Source: Acidaminococcus hominis (GTDB lineage: Bacteria > Bacillota > Negativicutes > Acidaminococcales > Acidaminococcaceae). Taken from it: DNA of 64,000 bases. The position numbers and the translations under genes were made by a program. The notes below the pieces were generated by a model. That model worked only from the letters and a program-made list of their open reading frames with translations, was not told the origin of the DNA and searched no databases. The stretch is taken from the NCBI RefSeq assembly GCF_021044795.1, contig NZ_JAJNOP010000012.1. One strand, given 5' to 3'. Positions 1-8,266 of this stretch are shown piece by piece (the first letter of the stretch is position 1; each line of letters starts with the position of its first letter).

Positions 1-2
1 AC

Positions 3-476
3 AATGATGGCTTTATCGAACTTGCCGAGACCAATGAAACGGGAAATCTTGTCGGGCTAAAACACTATGATTTGCATTATCATGGTATGGGAAATAGAGC
101 AAAGTCCGAAATTCGAGAGATAACTGCTAAGATTGTAAACTATGCAATTTCTGTCGGTAAAGACATTGTTATTGAAGATTTAGACTTTAGAAAATCTAAG
201 TCAGAAGTCATCAAAGCAAAGTCAGCCCAAGGCAAGGCATACAATAAAATAATTCATGCCTTTGACTATTCGAGATATAAGGAAACTTTCGAAAATTGTT
301 GTTTTAAACGAAATGTTAATTTGATTCAAGTCAATCCTGCTTATACAAGCAAGATTGCAAAGCAAAAATATTGTGACAGAAAGAAACTCATTATTCACCA
401 AGGAGCAAGTTATGTTATTGCTCGTAGAGGTCAGGGCTTCGCAGATGAATATATAAGCAAAAAGAAGTCCTCATAA
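3..476 (+). CDS. TnpB-like (IS200/IS605 OrfB family) transposase, 3' part
   Basis: The reading frame is already open at the window edge, so the start lies upstream and about 157 residues are visible. The fragment holds the segment IVIEDL, which matches the RuvC-II glutamate region of TnpB-type nucleases, followed by NPAYTSKIAKQKY and VIARRGQGF, which are typical of the branch of this family that ends without the usual four-cysteine zinc ribbon. No cysteine pair of that ribbon is seen. Base composition is clearly more AT-rich than the neighbouring genes, as expected for a transferred element. TnpB proteins are RNA-guided nucleases carried by transposons. No TnpA is visible, so autonomy cannot be judged. 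Confidence 0.8.
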   Translation, partial: NDGFIELAETNETGNLVGLKHYDLHYHGMGNRAKSEIREITAKIVNYAISVGKDIVIEDLDFRKSKSEVIKAKSAQGKAYNKIIHAFDYSRYKETFENCCFKRNVNLIQVNPAYTSKIAKQKYCDRKKLIIHQGASYVIARRGQGFADEYISKKKSS

Positions 477-484
477 ACAAAAAC

Positions 485-538
485 TTCCGTTAAGAAAGAA
501 CTGCTTTCAAGAGATTGCAGTCCTTGTACTTAACGGAA
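485..538 (+). repeat. Nested hairpin at the 3' flank of the TnpB-like gene
   Basis: Perfect 10-bp arms TTCCGTTAAG (485-494) and CTTAACGGAA (529-538) enclose a second small hairpin with arms CTGC (501-504) and GCAG (517-520). It starts nine bases after the transposase stop. In this family the 3' flank holds the right-end hairpin and often the guide (omega) RNA, so this is the likely right end of the element. The exact boundary cannot be fixed from one copy. Confidence 0.6.
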
Positions 539-675
539 ACTATAAAATAGACAACAACAGTTATATTTTGTTGTGCCACTTAGCAATAAGAGAAACAGAA
601 TTGAGCTGTTGGTAAATATGAGTGTGCCGTAACACTCGAAATCATTGGGAATTTGTCTTACCCTGTTTTGTATGA

Positions 676-1478
676 TTTTATTTTACGGTGGGCGTCTCTG
701 CTTCCTTTTATCGGGAAATCATGCTCCTGCGGCTCCAGGAAGCAGGCCTGGTGGAAAAAGCGGCTCAGGAGCTCTCCTACCATCTGTATCAGCGCACTGC
801 CAAGGGCGAAGCCGAGCTGGCGGAAAATCCCTACGTGGCCTATATTTGTGACAGAAATACCATTACCCTTTGGGATATGAACAGGCTGCTGGCTGGCGCA
901 AAGCCGGGAGATTCCTTTCAGGACCTGATTTGGCAGTACTATCAGCAAAAGGCCCGAGAGTGCTACGAACTGGGGCATATGGAGGAGTTTCTGGGCTGGC
1001 GGCAAACCATGCTGGACTTTCTCTTGCAGAAAAATGCTGGGGGGCTGCCTTTTATAACTGGTGCGCAGTTTTTGCCTACCAGTTTGCTCACCTGGCCTAT
1101 CAGGACGACCTGACTCCCACTGCCAAGAACCTGGGAATCCATCTCAACCATTATTTGGACTACCTTTACGAGTATCCCCGGCGGCCCTCCGACAAAATGG
1201 TTGAACAGCTGCAAATGCTGCGAGACAGGCTGGGCTGGGAATCGGATCTGGAATTCTACGGACGGGCAATGCGGAATTTTCAGCGGATTGATTCCCTTTT
1301 CAGTCCGTACTCACCAGCAGACTATGCCGATTTGCTTTTGGCCCTGAGCAATGTTGACTACAAGTTCCTGCTGGACTTTGAAATGGGAATGGAAAAGCAG
1401 GTCAGGGCCCGGCTGAAAACCCTGCCTCAGGCAGCCCGGAAGCGGAGCCGGGTCACCCCCGGCATCCGCTGGTGGTAG
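676..1478 (+). pseudogene. Unrecognised gene, 5'-truncated and frameshifted
   Basis: A continuous protein can be read only by joining two frames. The first part runs from about 676 (TGA just upstream at 673-675) to the six-G tract at 1039-1044. The second continues in another frame from about 1044 (AAFYNWCAVFAYQF onward) to the stop at 1476-1478. One extra G in the tract would restore the frame. The upstream end abuts the transposon remnant with no clear ribosome site, which suggests that the 5' end was removed by the insertion. The product would be soluble, acidic and rich in aromatic residues and leucine, possibly helical. I do not recognise the family. Confidence 0.55.
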
Positions 1479-1499
1479 GCAGTAAAGCAATAAATAAAT

Positions 1500-1534
1500 A
1501 GCCCCCAGAGAGGCAGCTTGCCTTTCTGGGGGCT
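1500..1534. terminator. Bidirectional intrinsic terminator
   Basis: A 15-bp stem (AGCCCCCAGA paired with TCTGGGGGCT, extended inward by GAGGC/GCCTT with one G-T pair) has a five-base loop. It lies between converging genes. Read on the minus strand it is followed by TATTTATTTATT, read on the plus strand by TATTTCA, so it can serve both sides and is stronger on the minus strand. Confidence 0.8.
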
Positions 1535-1566
1535 ATTTCATGGTAGATCTATACGGGAGGGTGTTC

Positions 1567-2763
1567 TCACTCCATTTCGTCCCGCTGGGGCGTCCATTCG
1601 GGCAGTGGGTCCGGTCCCAGGGGATCCCGGGAGGTTTCCACAATTTCCAAAATGGTTTTTACTTCCGGCAGGGGCACGGGGGAATCCGCCGGATTGGCAT
1701 AGAACACCTGGGTCACCCGGCCTTCCTGGTCCGTACCAGCTTCTGGGCCCGGTACCCGGACCACGTCTTCTGGATAGATATTGTCCGTATCGGAGCAGAA
1801 GTACGCCTTTTTGCCATCCGCTAGTTCTACCTGGCACAGGGCCACGTCCCCCTGCCGGGGAGCCCGGCGGCTGTAGGATTTTTCCTGGAACAGCACGGCG
1901 TAGATGGTCAGGGGGAACAGGGTCCGGGCTACGTCCATAAAGTAGGCCCAATCTTTGGCCAAATGGGGCGCATCGTAGATATTCCGGGTCCGGTGCTCCT
2001 TGCCGGCGGCGGTGGTTACCCGCAGGTCGTACAGGGTATAGGTTTCGGGTTTGGGGTCCTGGGGAAAGTCAAAATTATCCTTGATTTCCTGCCGCCAGGG
2101 CAGGATTTCCCGGAACACTTCGATTTCATCATTTTGGTGGGAAACGCTGAGCTTTTCCCCGTGGTCCCCTTTCAGGGTGACCTTGGCCTTATTTTTCACC
2201 AAATCCACCACAAACTTTTCCTTACTGCCTTCAGAGTTGTCCGTACCGGGCTTCAGGCGGATTTCCATATACAGGGCGTCTGCCGCATTGCCGTCCAGCA
2301 GCGACAGGTCTTCCCGCTTGCAGGCCATGCGGATCAGGGTGGACAGGCCTGGCAGCCGGCCCGGTTCTTCTTCCAGCAGATGGGCAGCCTCCACGGTTTT
2401 GCCTCCTTCGTAGTACAGGATAACCTGCCAGAAGGGCTGGTCCTCTGCCTCCGGGTTCAGCGGATCCCGTTCCTCGGTAATGGCAGCCAGCCGGTAATAG
2501 GCCACAACCTTCTGGGCCCGTTCCATTATCCGGCGGGCCAGTTCCTCATGGGTCTCGAAGGCAAAGGGTTCCCCTTTGCGCTTGCCGGTGACCACTTCTC
2601 CCGGCCGCCACCAGATGGCTCCCATGCCCTTGCCCTGGCTGGTTACGGTAACTTCCTGGTAGATAATATCCCGGTTGTCCTTGTTATCGTCCGGGCGGGT
2701 GATGACCACCACTTTTTGGGGCAATTTCCCCAAGAATGCATCCATTTCTGTATCTCTTGCCAT
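1567..2763 (-). CDS. Unrecognised 398-residue protein
   Basis: The start ATG at 2763 is preceded by GGAGG about nine bases upstream. The protein has no signal peptide or membrane segment and is probably cytoplasmic. Two parts can be distinguished: an N-terminal half of about 200 residues with many charged residues, and a C-terminal part (about 290-370) with the pattern KKAYFCSDTDNIYPEDVVRVP followed by a glycine and a strand. That pattern resembles the small beta-barrel tails seen in several uncharacterised proteins with a K-x-Y-x-F/F-x-S core. The gene stands alone between a terminator and a secreted-protein gene. No function is proposed. Confidence 0.75.
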   Translation of the reverse strand: MARDTEMDAFLGKLPQKVVVITRPDDNKDNRDIIYQEVTVTSQGKGMGAIWWRPGEVVTGKRKGEPFAFETHEELARRIMERAQKVVAYYRLAAITEERDPLNPEAEDQPFWQVILYYEGGKTVEAAHLLEEEPGRLPGLSTLIRMACKREDLSLLDGNAADALYMEIRLKPGTDNSEGSKEKFVVDLVKNKAKVTLKGDHGEKLSVSHQNDEIEVFREILPWRQEIKDNFDFPQDPKPETYTLYDLRVTTAAGKEHRTRNIYDAPHLAKDWAYFMDVARTLFPLTIYAVLFQEKSYSRRAPRQGDVALCQVELADGKKAYFCSDTDNIYPEDVVRVPGPEAGTDQEGRVTQVFYANPADSPVPLPEVKTILEIVETSRDPLGPDPLPEWTPQRDEME

Positions 2764-2861
2764 ACACTAACGCCTCCGTTCTTTAGTTTCCGCCCAGTTT
2801 CCCTAGGGACCGGCGGCTTATTGCTGCTAAAGACTGGGCCCGGTTTCCCAGGCACCAGTTT

Positions 2862-3347
2862 TTATCCCTTGGCTTCACCGGCCTCCGGGTACTGGGGATA
2901 ATCCGGGCTGAACCAACGGCCGTATACCTTGTGAAAGACCAGGTTTCCGGCAATATAGTCCTTGTCCAGGTAGGCAGCGGGTATCAGCCGGGGCTGGACT
3001 ACCTTCCGGGTTTCGGTTTTACCCGTGAGCCGGTCCTGGATAATCAGGGTCAGGGGCTCGGAATATAGCTCCCCTTTATCCGCATTATAGTAATAGTAAC
3101 CAAGGGTTTCCACCACCTGATGCTTTTCGTAGTTCCGATAGAAGGTCCGAGCCTTGATTTGGTAATAGGGGGCTTCTTCCCGCACCACCTTTACCGAGTC
3201 CAAATCCACCCAGGTCTGCTCCCTTAGGGAAGAAGCCACGCTGACGCAGCGTTTGGGGTTAAAGTCAACTCCCTGGGCCTCTGCCTGGGTAAAGCAGGGA
3301 GCCAGAAGGCAGGCCGCCGCCACCAGGATTGCGCCAAATTTCTTCAT
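2862..3347 (-). CDS. Small exported protein of unknown function
   Basis: The start at 3347 is chosen because it has an AGAAGTGG ribosome site and begins a clean signal peptide (MKKFGAILVAAACLLAPC, cleavage likely near AEA at about 24). A longer frame exists upstream but would spoil the signal. The mature part of about 135 residues alternates short beta-strand patterns with many tyrosines and contains paired lysine/arginine motifs. It looks like the short cell-envelope proteins with a surface-entry beta fold common in Negativicutes, but I do not recognise a named family. A good sigma-70 promoter lies upstream, so it is probably monocistronic. Confidence 0.8.
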   Translation of the reverse strand: MKKFGAILVAAACLLAPCFTQAEAQGVDFNPKRCVSVASSLREQTWVDLDSVKVVREEAPYYQIKARTFYRNYEKHQVVETLGYYYYNADKGELYSEPLTLIIQDRLTGKTETRKVVQPRLIPAAYLDKDYIAGNLVFHKVYGRWFSPDYPQYPEAGEAKG

Positions 3348-3412
3348 ACTGACCACTTCTTTCTGTATACATAGGCACCAGCGGTGCACCTGTTATTATT
3401 CACACTAATTCG

Positions 3413-3440
3413 ATAATATTATACCCACAACTTTGGTCAA
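3413..3440 (-). promoter_or_regulatory. Sigma-70-type promoter for the exported protein
   Basis: On the minus strand TTGACC (3440-3435) and TATTAT (3418-3413) are separated by 16 bases. The leader to the start at 3347 is about 60 bases. Confidence 0.6.
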
Positions 3441-3500
3441 AAATCCAGGAGAAGCGCTCCGCCCTTAGAGAAGGGCCAGAAGCTGATACTTTTGAAACAG

Positions 3501-3535
3501 AAAACGGAAAGCCCCGTTTAGGAACTTTCCGTTTT
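3501..3535 (-). terminator. Intrinsic terminator after the two-domain exported protein
   Basis: Perfect 11-bp arms AAAACGGAAAG (3501-3511) and CTTTCCGTTTT (3525-3535) lie just past the stop of the gene ending at 3549. The arm itself supplies the T-tract on the minus strand. Confidence 0.8.
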
Positions 3536-3548
3536 TACATATCCAATT

Positions 3549-4709
3549 TTACTGCTGGGGTGCGCGGTTTTGGGCGTCCGGCAGAAGGGTAAAGGACTCA
3601 ATGGATTGTTTAAAGGCATTGAGCTTCAAATCATAGTTGATGGTATCATCGGTTTCGTAGCGGATCTGGAACCCGGAGCCCTGGCGATTCATCAGATAGG
3701 TATTGATGATGAACACCTTTTTCAGGTCTTCGTTGTCGGTGGATTCCGCCAGACTGCCGTTGAGGGTCCCCACGGTAATGGGTTCGTGGCGCAGGATGGT
3801 CACGTTGGGGGTATACCGAGTCACCTTGTCCAGGAAATTGCTTTCGGCCTGCTTCAGGTTGGCCGGTGTAGCAGTGCCCAGTTCTGCAAAGGACGGGTCG
3901 CTGAAGCGGCGGATCATCAGGTCATCGGTATGGACGGAGCTCAGGGAACGGCCAAACAGGATATTGTCCGCCCGCAGGGTGTACATCCGCCAGCCGCTGG
4001 GGATTTCCATTTCAAAACCCATGGAAGGCACCGTCAGCAGGTTGATATCCGTGTAGCGAACCTTGGCCAGGGACAAATCCTTGGTCAGGGCTTTCAGGGC
4101 CTCCCTGGCTGCCGCTTCCTGGTCCTGGGGCGCACTGACATTCACCACCAGGGCAATGTTCTTCTGGGGCTGGTAAACCTTGCCCACAGTAAAGGGCCGC
4201 CGGGTTTTCAGGGAATCCTTGGGAATGGCTTCGTAGGTAAAGGTGTCCCGGTCGTAGCCGGACTTTTCGTCCTCCCGGGCCCGCATCAGTTCCGGGTTGT
4301 TCACCCGGCGCAGCACAGCCCGCAGCCGGTCGGCGGCAGCGCTTTGGCCGGTACTGCCCTTTACGCCGTCTTCCACAATGGTGGAATCCTGCATATCCTG
4401 GACCTTCCCGATAAAGCTGGTAAATTCCTTCTGCTGTTCCGAGGAATACTGGCGCATGGGCACAGAAACAAAGTTAGGCAGGGTGTACAAATCGGCGGAA
4501 ACCAGGAAGGTCTTCCCCACCGTAAACCGGATGCCGGTGGTGGTATGGTAGATTTCCTGGCTGCCCGGGGGCACCGTCAAGGTGTATCCGCCGCTGGCCG
4601 GCTTGAATACCTGGTCCTTTTTCTCCGCCGCCTGGGCAGAAGAACCCAGACCCGTACTGCTCAGCAAAAACAAGGAAGCAGCGGCCAGTAGCAGCTGTAA
4701 TTTTTTCAT
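3549..4709 (-). CDS. Exported protein with two PsbP-like repeats
   Basis: The first 28 residues form a signal peptide with cleavage near AQA. The mature protein appears to contain two homologous halves. The first starts near residue 40 with YTLTVPPGSQ and the second near 225 with FEMEIPSGWRM. Each continues through an F-x-x-G strand and ends with a helix (REALKALTKDL, then LNAFKQSIESF). This layout is that of PsbP/DUF1795-like domains, which occur in many secreted bacterial proteins of unknown role. It follows nfnB by 18 bases and probably ends that operon. Location should be the periplasm or outer surface. Function is unknown. Confidence 0.8.
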   Translation of the reverse strand: MKKLQLLLAAASLFLLSSTGLGSSAQAAEKKDQVFKPASGGYTLTVPPGSQEIYHTTTGIRFTVGKTFLVSADLYTLPNFVSVPMRQYSSEQQKEFTSFIGKVQDMQDSTIVEDGVKGSTGQSAAADRLRAVLRRVNNPELMRAREDEKSGYDRDTFTYEAIPKDSLKTRRPFTVGKVYQPQKNIALVVNVSAPQDQEAAAREALKALTKDLSLAKVRYTDINLLTVPSMGFEMEIPSGWRMYTLRADNILFGRSLSSVHTDDLMIRRFSDPSFAELGTATPANLKQAESNFLDKVTRYTPNVTILRHEPITVGTLNGSLAESTDNEDLKKVFIINTYLMNRQGSGFQIRYETDDTINYDLKLNAFKQSIESFTLLPDAQNRAPQQ

Positions 4710-4727
4710 AGGGACCTTCTTTTCTCT

Positions 4728-6116
4728 TTATTTTTTGGCTTTTTCTTTGATATACTTGTCGATTTCCACGGCAGCCTTCTTCCCTGCACCCATGGCAGAG
4801 ATAACGGTGGCAGCACCGGTAACGATGTCGCCGCCAGCAAAAACGCCGGGAATGGAGGTTTCTTCGTTTTCATCCACGGTAATCAGGCCCTTTTTGTTGG
4901 TAACCAGATCCGGGGTGGTGTGCTTGAGCAGCGGGTTGGGCCCCTGGCCGATGGCCATTACCACCATATCCACGTCAAACACATGGTTGGAGCCGGGGAT
5001 TTCTACAGGAGAACGGCGGCCGGAAGCATCCGGTTCGCCCAGCTGGGTGCGGATGCATTCGATGCCTTTGACCCAACCCTTGTCATCGCCCACAATCCGG
5101 CAGGGATTGTTCAGCATATGGAGCTGAATCCCCTCAGCCTTGGCGTGTTCGATTTCTTCTTTTCTGGCGGGCATTTCCGCTTCGCTGCGGCGGTAGACCA
5201 CGTAGACATTTTCTGCGCCCAGGCGCTTGGCCGTACGGGCAGCATCCATGGCCACGTTGCCGGCCCCTACTACGGCTACGTTCTTGCCTACATATACGGG
5301 AGTGGCCTTCTTGGGGAACTGCCAGGCTCCCATCAGGTTCACCCGGGTGAGGAATTCGTTGGCAGCGTACACCCCGTTCAGGGCTTCGCCGGGAATATGC
5401 ATAAAGTGGGGCAGCCCAGCGCCGGTACCTACGTACACAGCCTGGAAGCCTTCCTCATTCAGCAGCTCGTGGAGGGTAAAGGTACGGCCGATAACCACGT
5501 CGGTCATGATATTGACCCCCAGGTCCTTCAGGGCCTGAACCTCGTGCTGGACAATGTCCTTGGGCAGCCGGAATTCCGGAATCCCGTACATCAGCACGCC
5601 GCCCACCTTGTGGAGGGCTTCAAACAGGGTTACATCGTAGCCCAGCTTGGCCAGGTCTCCAGCAGCAGTCAGGCAGGACGGGCCGCCGCCTACCACAGCC
5701 ACCTTGATGCCGTTTTTGGGGGCAAGGCCTTCGGTAATCTGGTCGGTGCCCTCTTCCCGGGCCCGGTCAGCCACGTACCGTTCCAGCCGGCCAATGGCCA
5801 CCGGTTCTCCCTTGATGCCCAAGATGCAGACTTTTTCGCACTGGTTTTCCTGGGGGCAGACCCGGCCGCACACTGCGGGCAGGGCGTTTTTGCCCTTCAG
5901 AATCCGAATGGAGCCGGCAAAGTCCTTTTCCGTAATGGCATGGATGAATTGGGGAATGTCCACATTCACGGGGCAGCCCTGTACGCAGCGCGGGTTCTTG
6001 CAGTTCAGGCAGCGCTGGGCTTCGTCCACAGCCACTTCTTCCGAGTAGCCCAGGGCTACTTCCTTAAAGTTTTTGTTCCGCACGTCCGCCGGTTGTTCCG
6101 GCATAGGATTTCTCAT
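4728..6116 (-). CDS. nfnB: NADH-dependent ferredoxin:NADP+ oxidoreductase, large subunit (NfnB)
   Basis: The protein has two four-cysteine iron-sulfur motifs (Cys36, 39, 44, 48 and Cys83, 87, 93, 97), an FAD Rossmann motif GGGPS near 143, a second dinucleotide motif GAGNVAMDA and the C-terminal GVFAGGDI flavin motif. This is the GltD/NfnB family. The start at 6116 overlaps the stop of the upstream gene as ATGA and gives 462 residues; longer starts exist. The gene pair order (small subunit first) is that of NfnAB, which uses flavin bifurcation to couple ferredoxin and NADH oxidation to NADP+ reduction. A free-standing glutamate synthase small subunit is the alternative, but no GltB is present. 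Confidence 0.88.
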   Translation of the reverse strand: MRNPMPEQPADVRNKNFKEVALGYSEEVAVDEAQRCLNCKNPRCVQGCPVNVDIPQFIHAITEKDFAGSIRILKGKNALPAVCGRVCPQENQCEKVCILGIKGEPVAIGRLERYVADRAREEGTDQITEGLAPKNGIKVAVVGGGPSCLTAAGDLAKLGYDVTLFEALHKVGGVLMYGIPEFRLPKDIVQHEVQALKDLGVNIMTDVVIGRTFTLHELLNEEGFQAVYVGTGAGLPHFMHIPGEALNGVYAANEFLTRVNLMGAWQFPKKATPVYVGKNVAVVGAGNVAMDAARTAKRLGAENVYVVYRRSEAEMPARKEEIEHAKAEGIQLHMLNNPCRIVGDDKGWVKGIECIRTQLGEPDASGRRSPVEIPGSNHVFDVDMVVMAIGQGPNPLLKHTTPDLVTNKKGLITVDENEETSIPGVFAGGDIVTGAATVISAMGAGKKAAVEIDKYIKEKAKK

Positions 6117-6955
6117 TCCGCCACGCATTTGCAATGCCCCCCACAACTATATTCTTCCGCTTCCTGATCCTTGTACATCTTGGAACGGGTCATCAGGTTG
6201 TCAAAATCCACCTGATGGGCGTCGAATTCGGGACCATCGCAGCAGGTAAACTTGCTTTCATCCCCTACCTTCACCCGGCAGCCGCCGCACATACCGGTGC
6301 CGTCCACCATCAGGCAGCTCAGGCTGGCAGTGGTCTTCACGTGGAAAGGCAGGGTGGTCTTGGCCACGTTCTTCATCATGATGATGGGTCCAATGGCTAC
6401 CACCAGGTCCACTTTGGTGCCGGCTTCCAGCATTTTTCGCAGCGGATCGGTAACAAAGCCCTTGATGCCGTCAGAACCATCGTCGGTGGTGATGATTACT
6501 TCATCGCTGATTTTTTCCATCCGGTCCCGCCACAGGATCAGGTCCTTGCTGCGGCCGCCGATAATGGTAATCACCTTGTTGCCCAGTTCGTGATAGGCCC
6601 GGGCAATGGGATGGACGGGGGCTACGCCGATACCGCCGCAGACCATGACCACGGTGCCGAATTTGCCCATTTCAGAGGGCTGGCCCAAGGGTCCCAGTAC
6701 GTGCTGGAATTCGTCCCCTACCTCAAAGTCGTGGGTCAGATGGGTGGTGGTGGCGCCTACGGCCTGGACCATCAGGGTAATGGTGCCCCGCTCCCGGTCG
6801 AAATCGCCAATGGTGAGAGGAATCCGTTCGCTGTCTTCATCCACCAGGACCATAACAAACTGGCCCGGCTGGCATTTATGGGCAATGAGCGGTGCTTCAA
6901 TTTCAAATTCCCACACTGCAGGCGCAAGCTGCAGCTTCTTCAGTACTTTTGCCAC
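6113..6955 (-). CDS. nfnA: NADH-dependent ferredoxin:NADP+ oxidoreductase, small subunit (NfnA)
   Basis: This 280-residue protein belongs to the ferredoxin-NADP reductase/dihydroorotate dehydrogenase electron-transfer family. It has an FAD-binding segment RIPLTIGD near 44-51, a nucleotide-binding VCGGIGVAP near 105 and a C-terminal [2Fe-2S] motif with Cys214, 223, 226 and 238/239. An extra short cysteine group (SCGGHCKC) closes the protein. The start is GTG at 6955 with AGGGGAG nine bases upstream. It overlaps nfnB by four bases, so the two subunits are probably translationally coupled. Together they form a cytoplasmic transhydrogenase that supplies NADPH in anaerobes. Confidence 0.88.
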   Translation of the reverse strand: MAKVLKKLQLAPAVWEFEIEAPLIAHKCQPGQFVMVLVDEDSERIPLTIGDFDRERGTITLMVQAVGATTTHLTHDFEVGDEFQHVLGPLGQPSEMGKFGTVVMVCGGIGVAPVHPIARAYHELGNKVITIIGGRSKDLILWRDRMEKISDEVIITTDDGSDGIKGFVTDPLRKMLEAGTKVDLVVAIGPIIMMKNVAKTTLPFHVKTTASLSCLMVDGTGMCGGCRVKVGDESKFTCCDGPEFDAHQVDFDNLMTRSKMYKDQEAEEYSCGGHCKCVAE

Positions 6956-6971
6956 AATGAATCACTCCCCT

Positions 6972-8252
6972 TTAATTTTTGGGCAAAACATATTCAATGC
7001 ACCGGTTGACCTCAAAAATGACCTTTTCCAAATCAATGGTGGTCAGTTCCTTGTTCTGGAGCAGGACGCGGCCATCTACCAAAACGGTGTCCACATCCTG
7101 GGCAGAAGCAGCATACACCAGGAGAGAAACCCGGTCATGCCGGGGGTACCAATGCGGTGAATCCATATTATAGAGCACGATATCGGCCCGCTGGCCTACG
7201 GCAAGCTGTCCCAGGTCATCGTAGCCCACGGCTTTGGCGCCCTGGACCGTACCCATAGCAAGAGCCTGGGCCGCAGGGACGGCTTTGGGATTGCCGGACT
7301 CGGTCTTGGCCAAAAGCGCTGCCAGCCGGACTTCTTCCAGCATATCCAGGTTGTTGTTGCTGGAAGCCCCATCGGTGCCCAGGCCTACGGTAAGGCCCTT
7401 TTCCAGCATACTGGCCACAGGGGCAATGCCGCTGGCCAGTTTCAGGTTGCTTTGAGGATTGTGGGCCACCCGGACGTGGTGCTTGGCCATAATGGCCTGG
7501 TCTTCTTCTGTCACATGGACGCAGTGAGCGGCCAGGGTCCCCAGTTCAAACATGCCCAGGTCTTCCATCAGGGCAATGGGGGTCTTGCCGTACTGCTTCA
7601 GGCAGTCGTCCACTTCTCCCTGGGTTTCGGACAGATGCATATGGATTTCTGCACCCAGGCTGCCGGCCCGTTCCACCACAGATTTGATGAAATCCGGGCT
7701 GCAGGTATAGGGGGCGTGGGGGCCAAACATTACCCGAATCCGGTCATCGCAGGCGCCGTGCCACTTTTTGTACAGCTCCGTGTTTTCGTCCAGCCGGGAT
7801 TTACCGTCCGCCACAGAGGCGCCGGTAAGTCCCCGGGATAACACCGCGCGGATGCCGCAGTCCCGGGCTGCCTGGGCCGTTTCGTCCATGAAGAAATACA
7901 TATCCGCAAAGCAGGTGGTGCCCGTGCGGATCATTTCCGCCATGCCCAGGAGACTGCCCCAGTACACTGCCCGGCCATCCAGGTTGTTTTCCATAGGCCA
8001 GATTTTGTTCTGGAGCCAGTCCATCAGCACCATGTCGTCCGCATAGCTGCGGAACAGCGTCATGGCCGTATGGGTGTGGGCGTTGACCCAGCCCGGTACC
8101 GCCAGGTGGTTCCGTCCATCAATGGTCTGGGTGCCCGTAATGGCATCCGGCCCGATATAGGCGATACGCCGATCTTTAATGCCAATATAGCAGGGTTTGC
8201 CGCTGCCGGCGGCAGCCAGTTCCACATTGGCCAAAACCACATCATAGTTCAT
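6972..8252 (-). CDS. mtaD: 5'-methylthioadenosine/S-adenosylhomocysteine deaminase
   Basis: This is an amidohydrolase of 426 residues, the usual length of the family. Metal-ligand motifs are in order: NAHTHT near 58-62, HMHLSET near 205, AHCVH near 245 and GTDGASSNN near 295. The enzyme deaminates methylthioadenosine to methylthioinosine and adenosylhomocysteine to inosylhomocysteine. The start at 8252 has AAGGAG seven bases upstream. It lies 14 bases after a nucleoside phosphorylase gene of the MtnP family and 16 before nfnA. The pairing with a phosphorylase fits a salvage route in which deamination comes first. Confidence 0.9.
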   Translation of the reverse strand: MNYDVVLANVELAAAGSGKPCYIGIKDRRIAYIGPDAITGTQTIDGRNHLAVPGWVNAHTHTAMTLFRSYADDMVLMDWLQNKIWPMENNLDGRAVYWGSLLGMAEMIRTGTTCFADMYFFMDETAQAARDCGIRAVLSRGLTGASVADGKSRLDENTELYKKWHGACDDRIRVMFGPHAPYTCSPDFIKSVVERAGSLGAEIHMHLSETQGEVDDCLKQYGKTPIALMEDLGMFELGTLAAHCVHVTEEDQAIMAKHHVRVAHNPQSNLKLASGIAPVASMLEKGLTVGLGTDGASSNNNLDMLEEVRLAALLAKTESGNPKAVPAAQALAMGTVQGAKAVGYDDLGQLAVGQRADIVLYNMDSPHWYPRHDRVSLLVYAASAQDVDTVLVDGRVLLQNKELTTIDLEKVIFEVNRCIEYVLPKN

Positions 8253-8266
8253 AGGTAATCTCCTTT

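Noticed and set aside
1039..1044. Programmed -1 frameshift on the six-G tract
   Set aside because: No downstream pseudoknot or coding reason was seen and the gene is already truncated at its 5' end, so mutation or sequencing error is simpler.
4728..6116. Glutamate synthase small subunit (GltD)
   Set aside because: No large subunit gene is present and the upstream partner is the NfnA-type subunit, overlapping by four bases.
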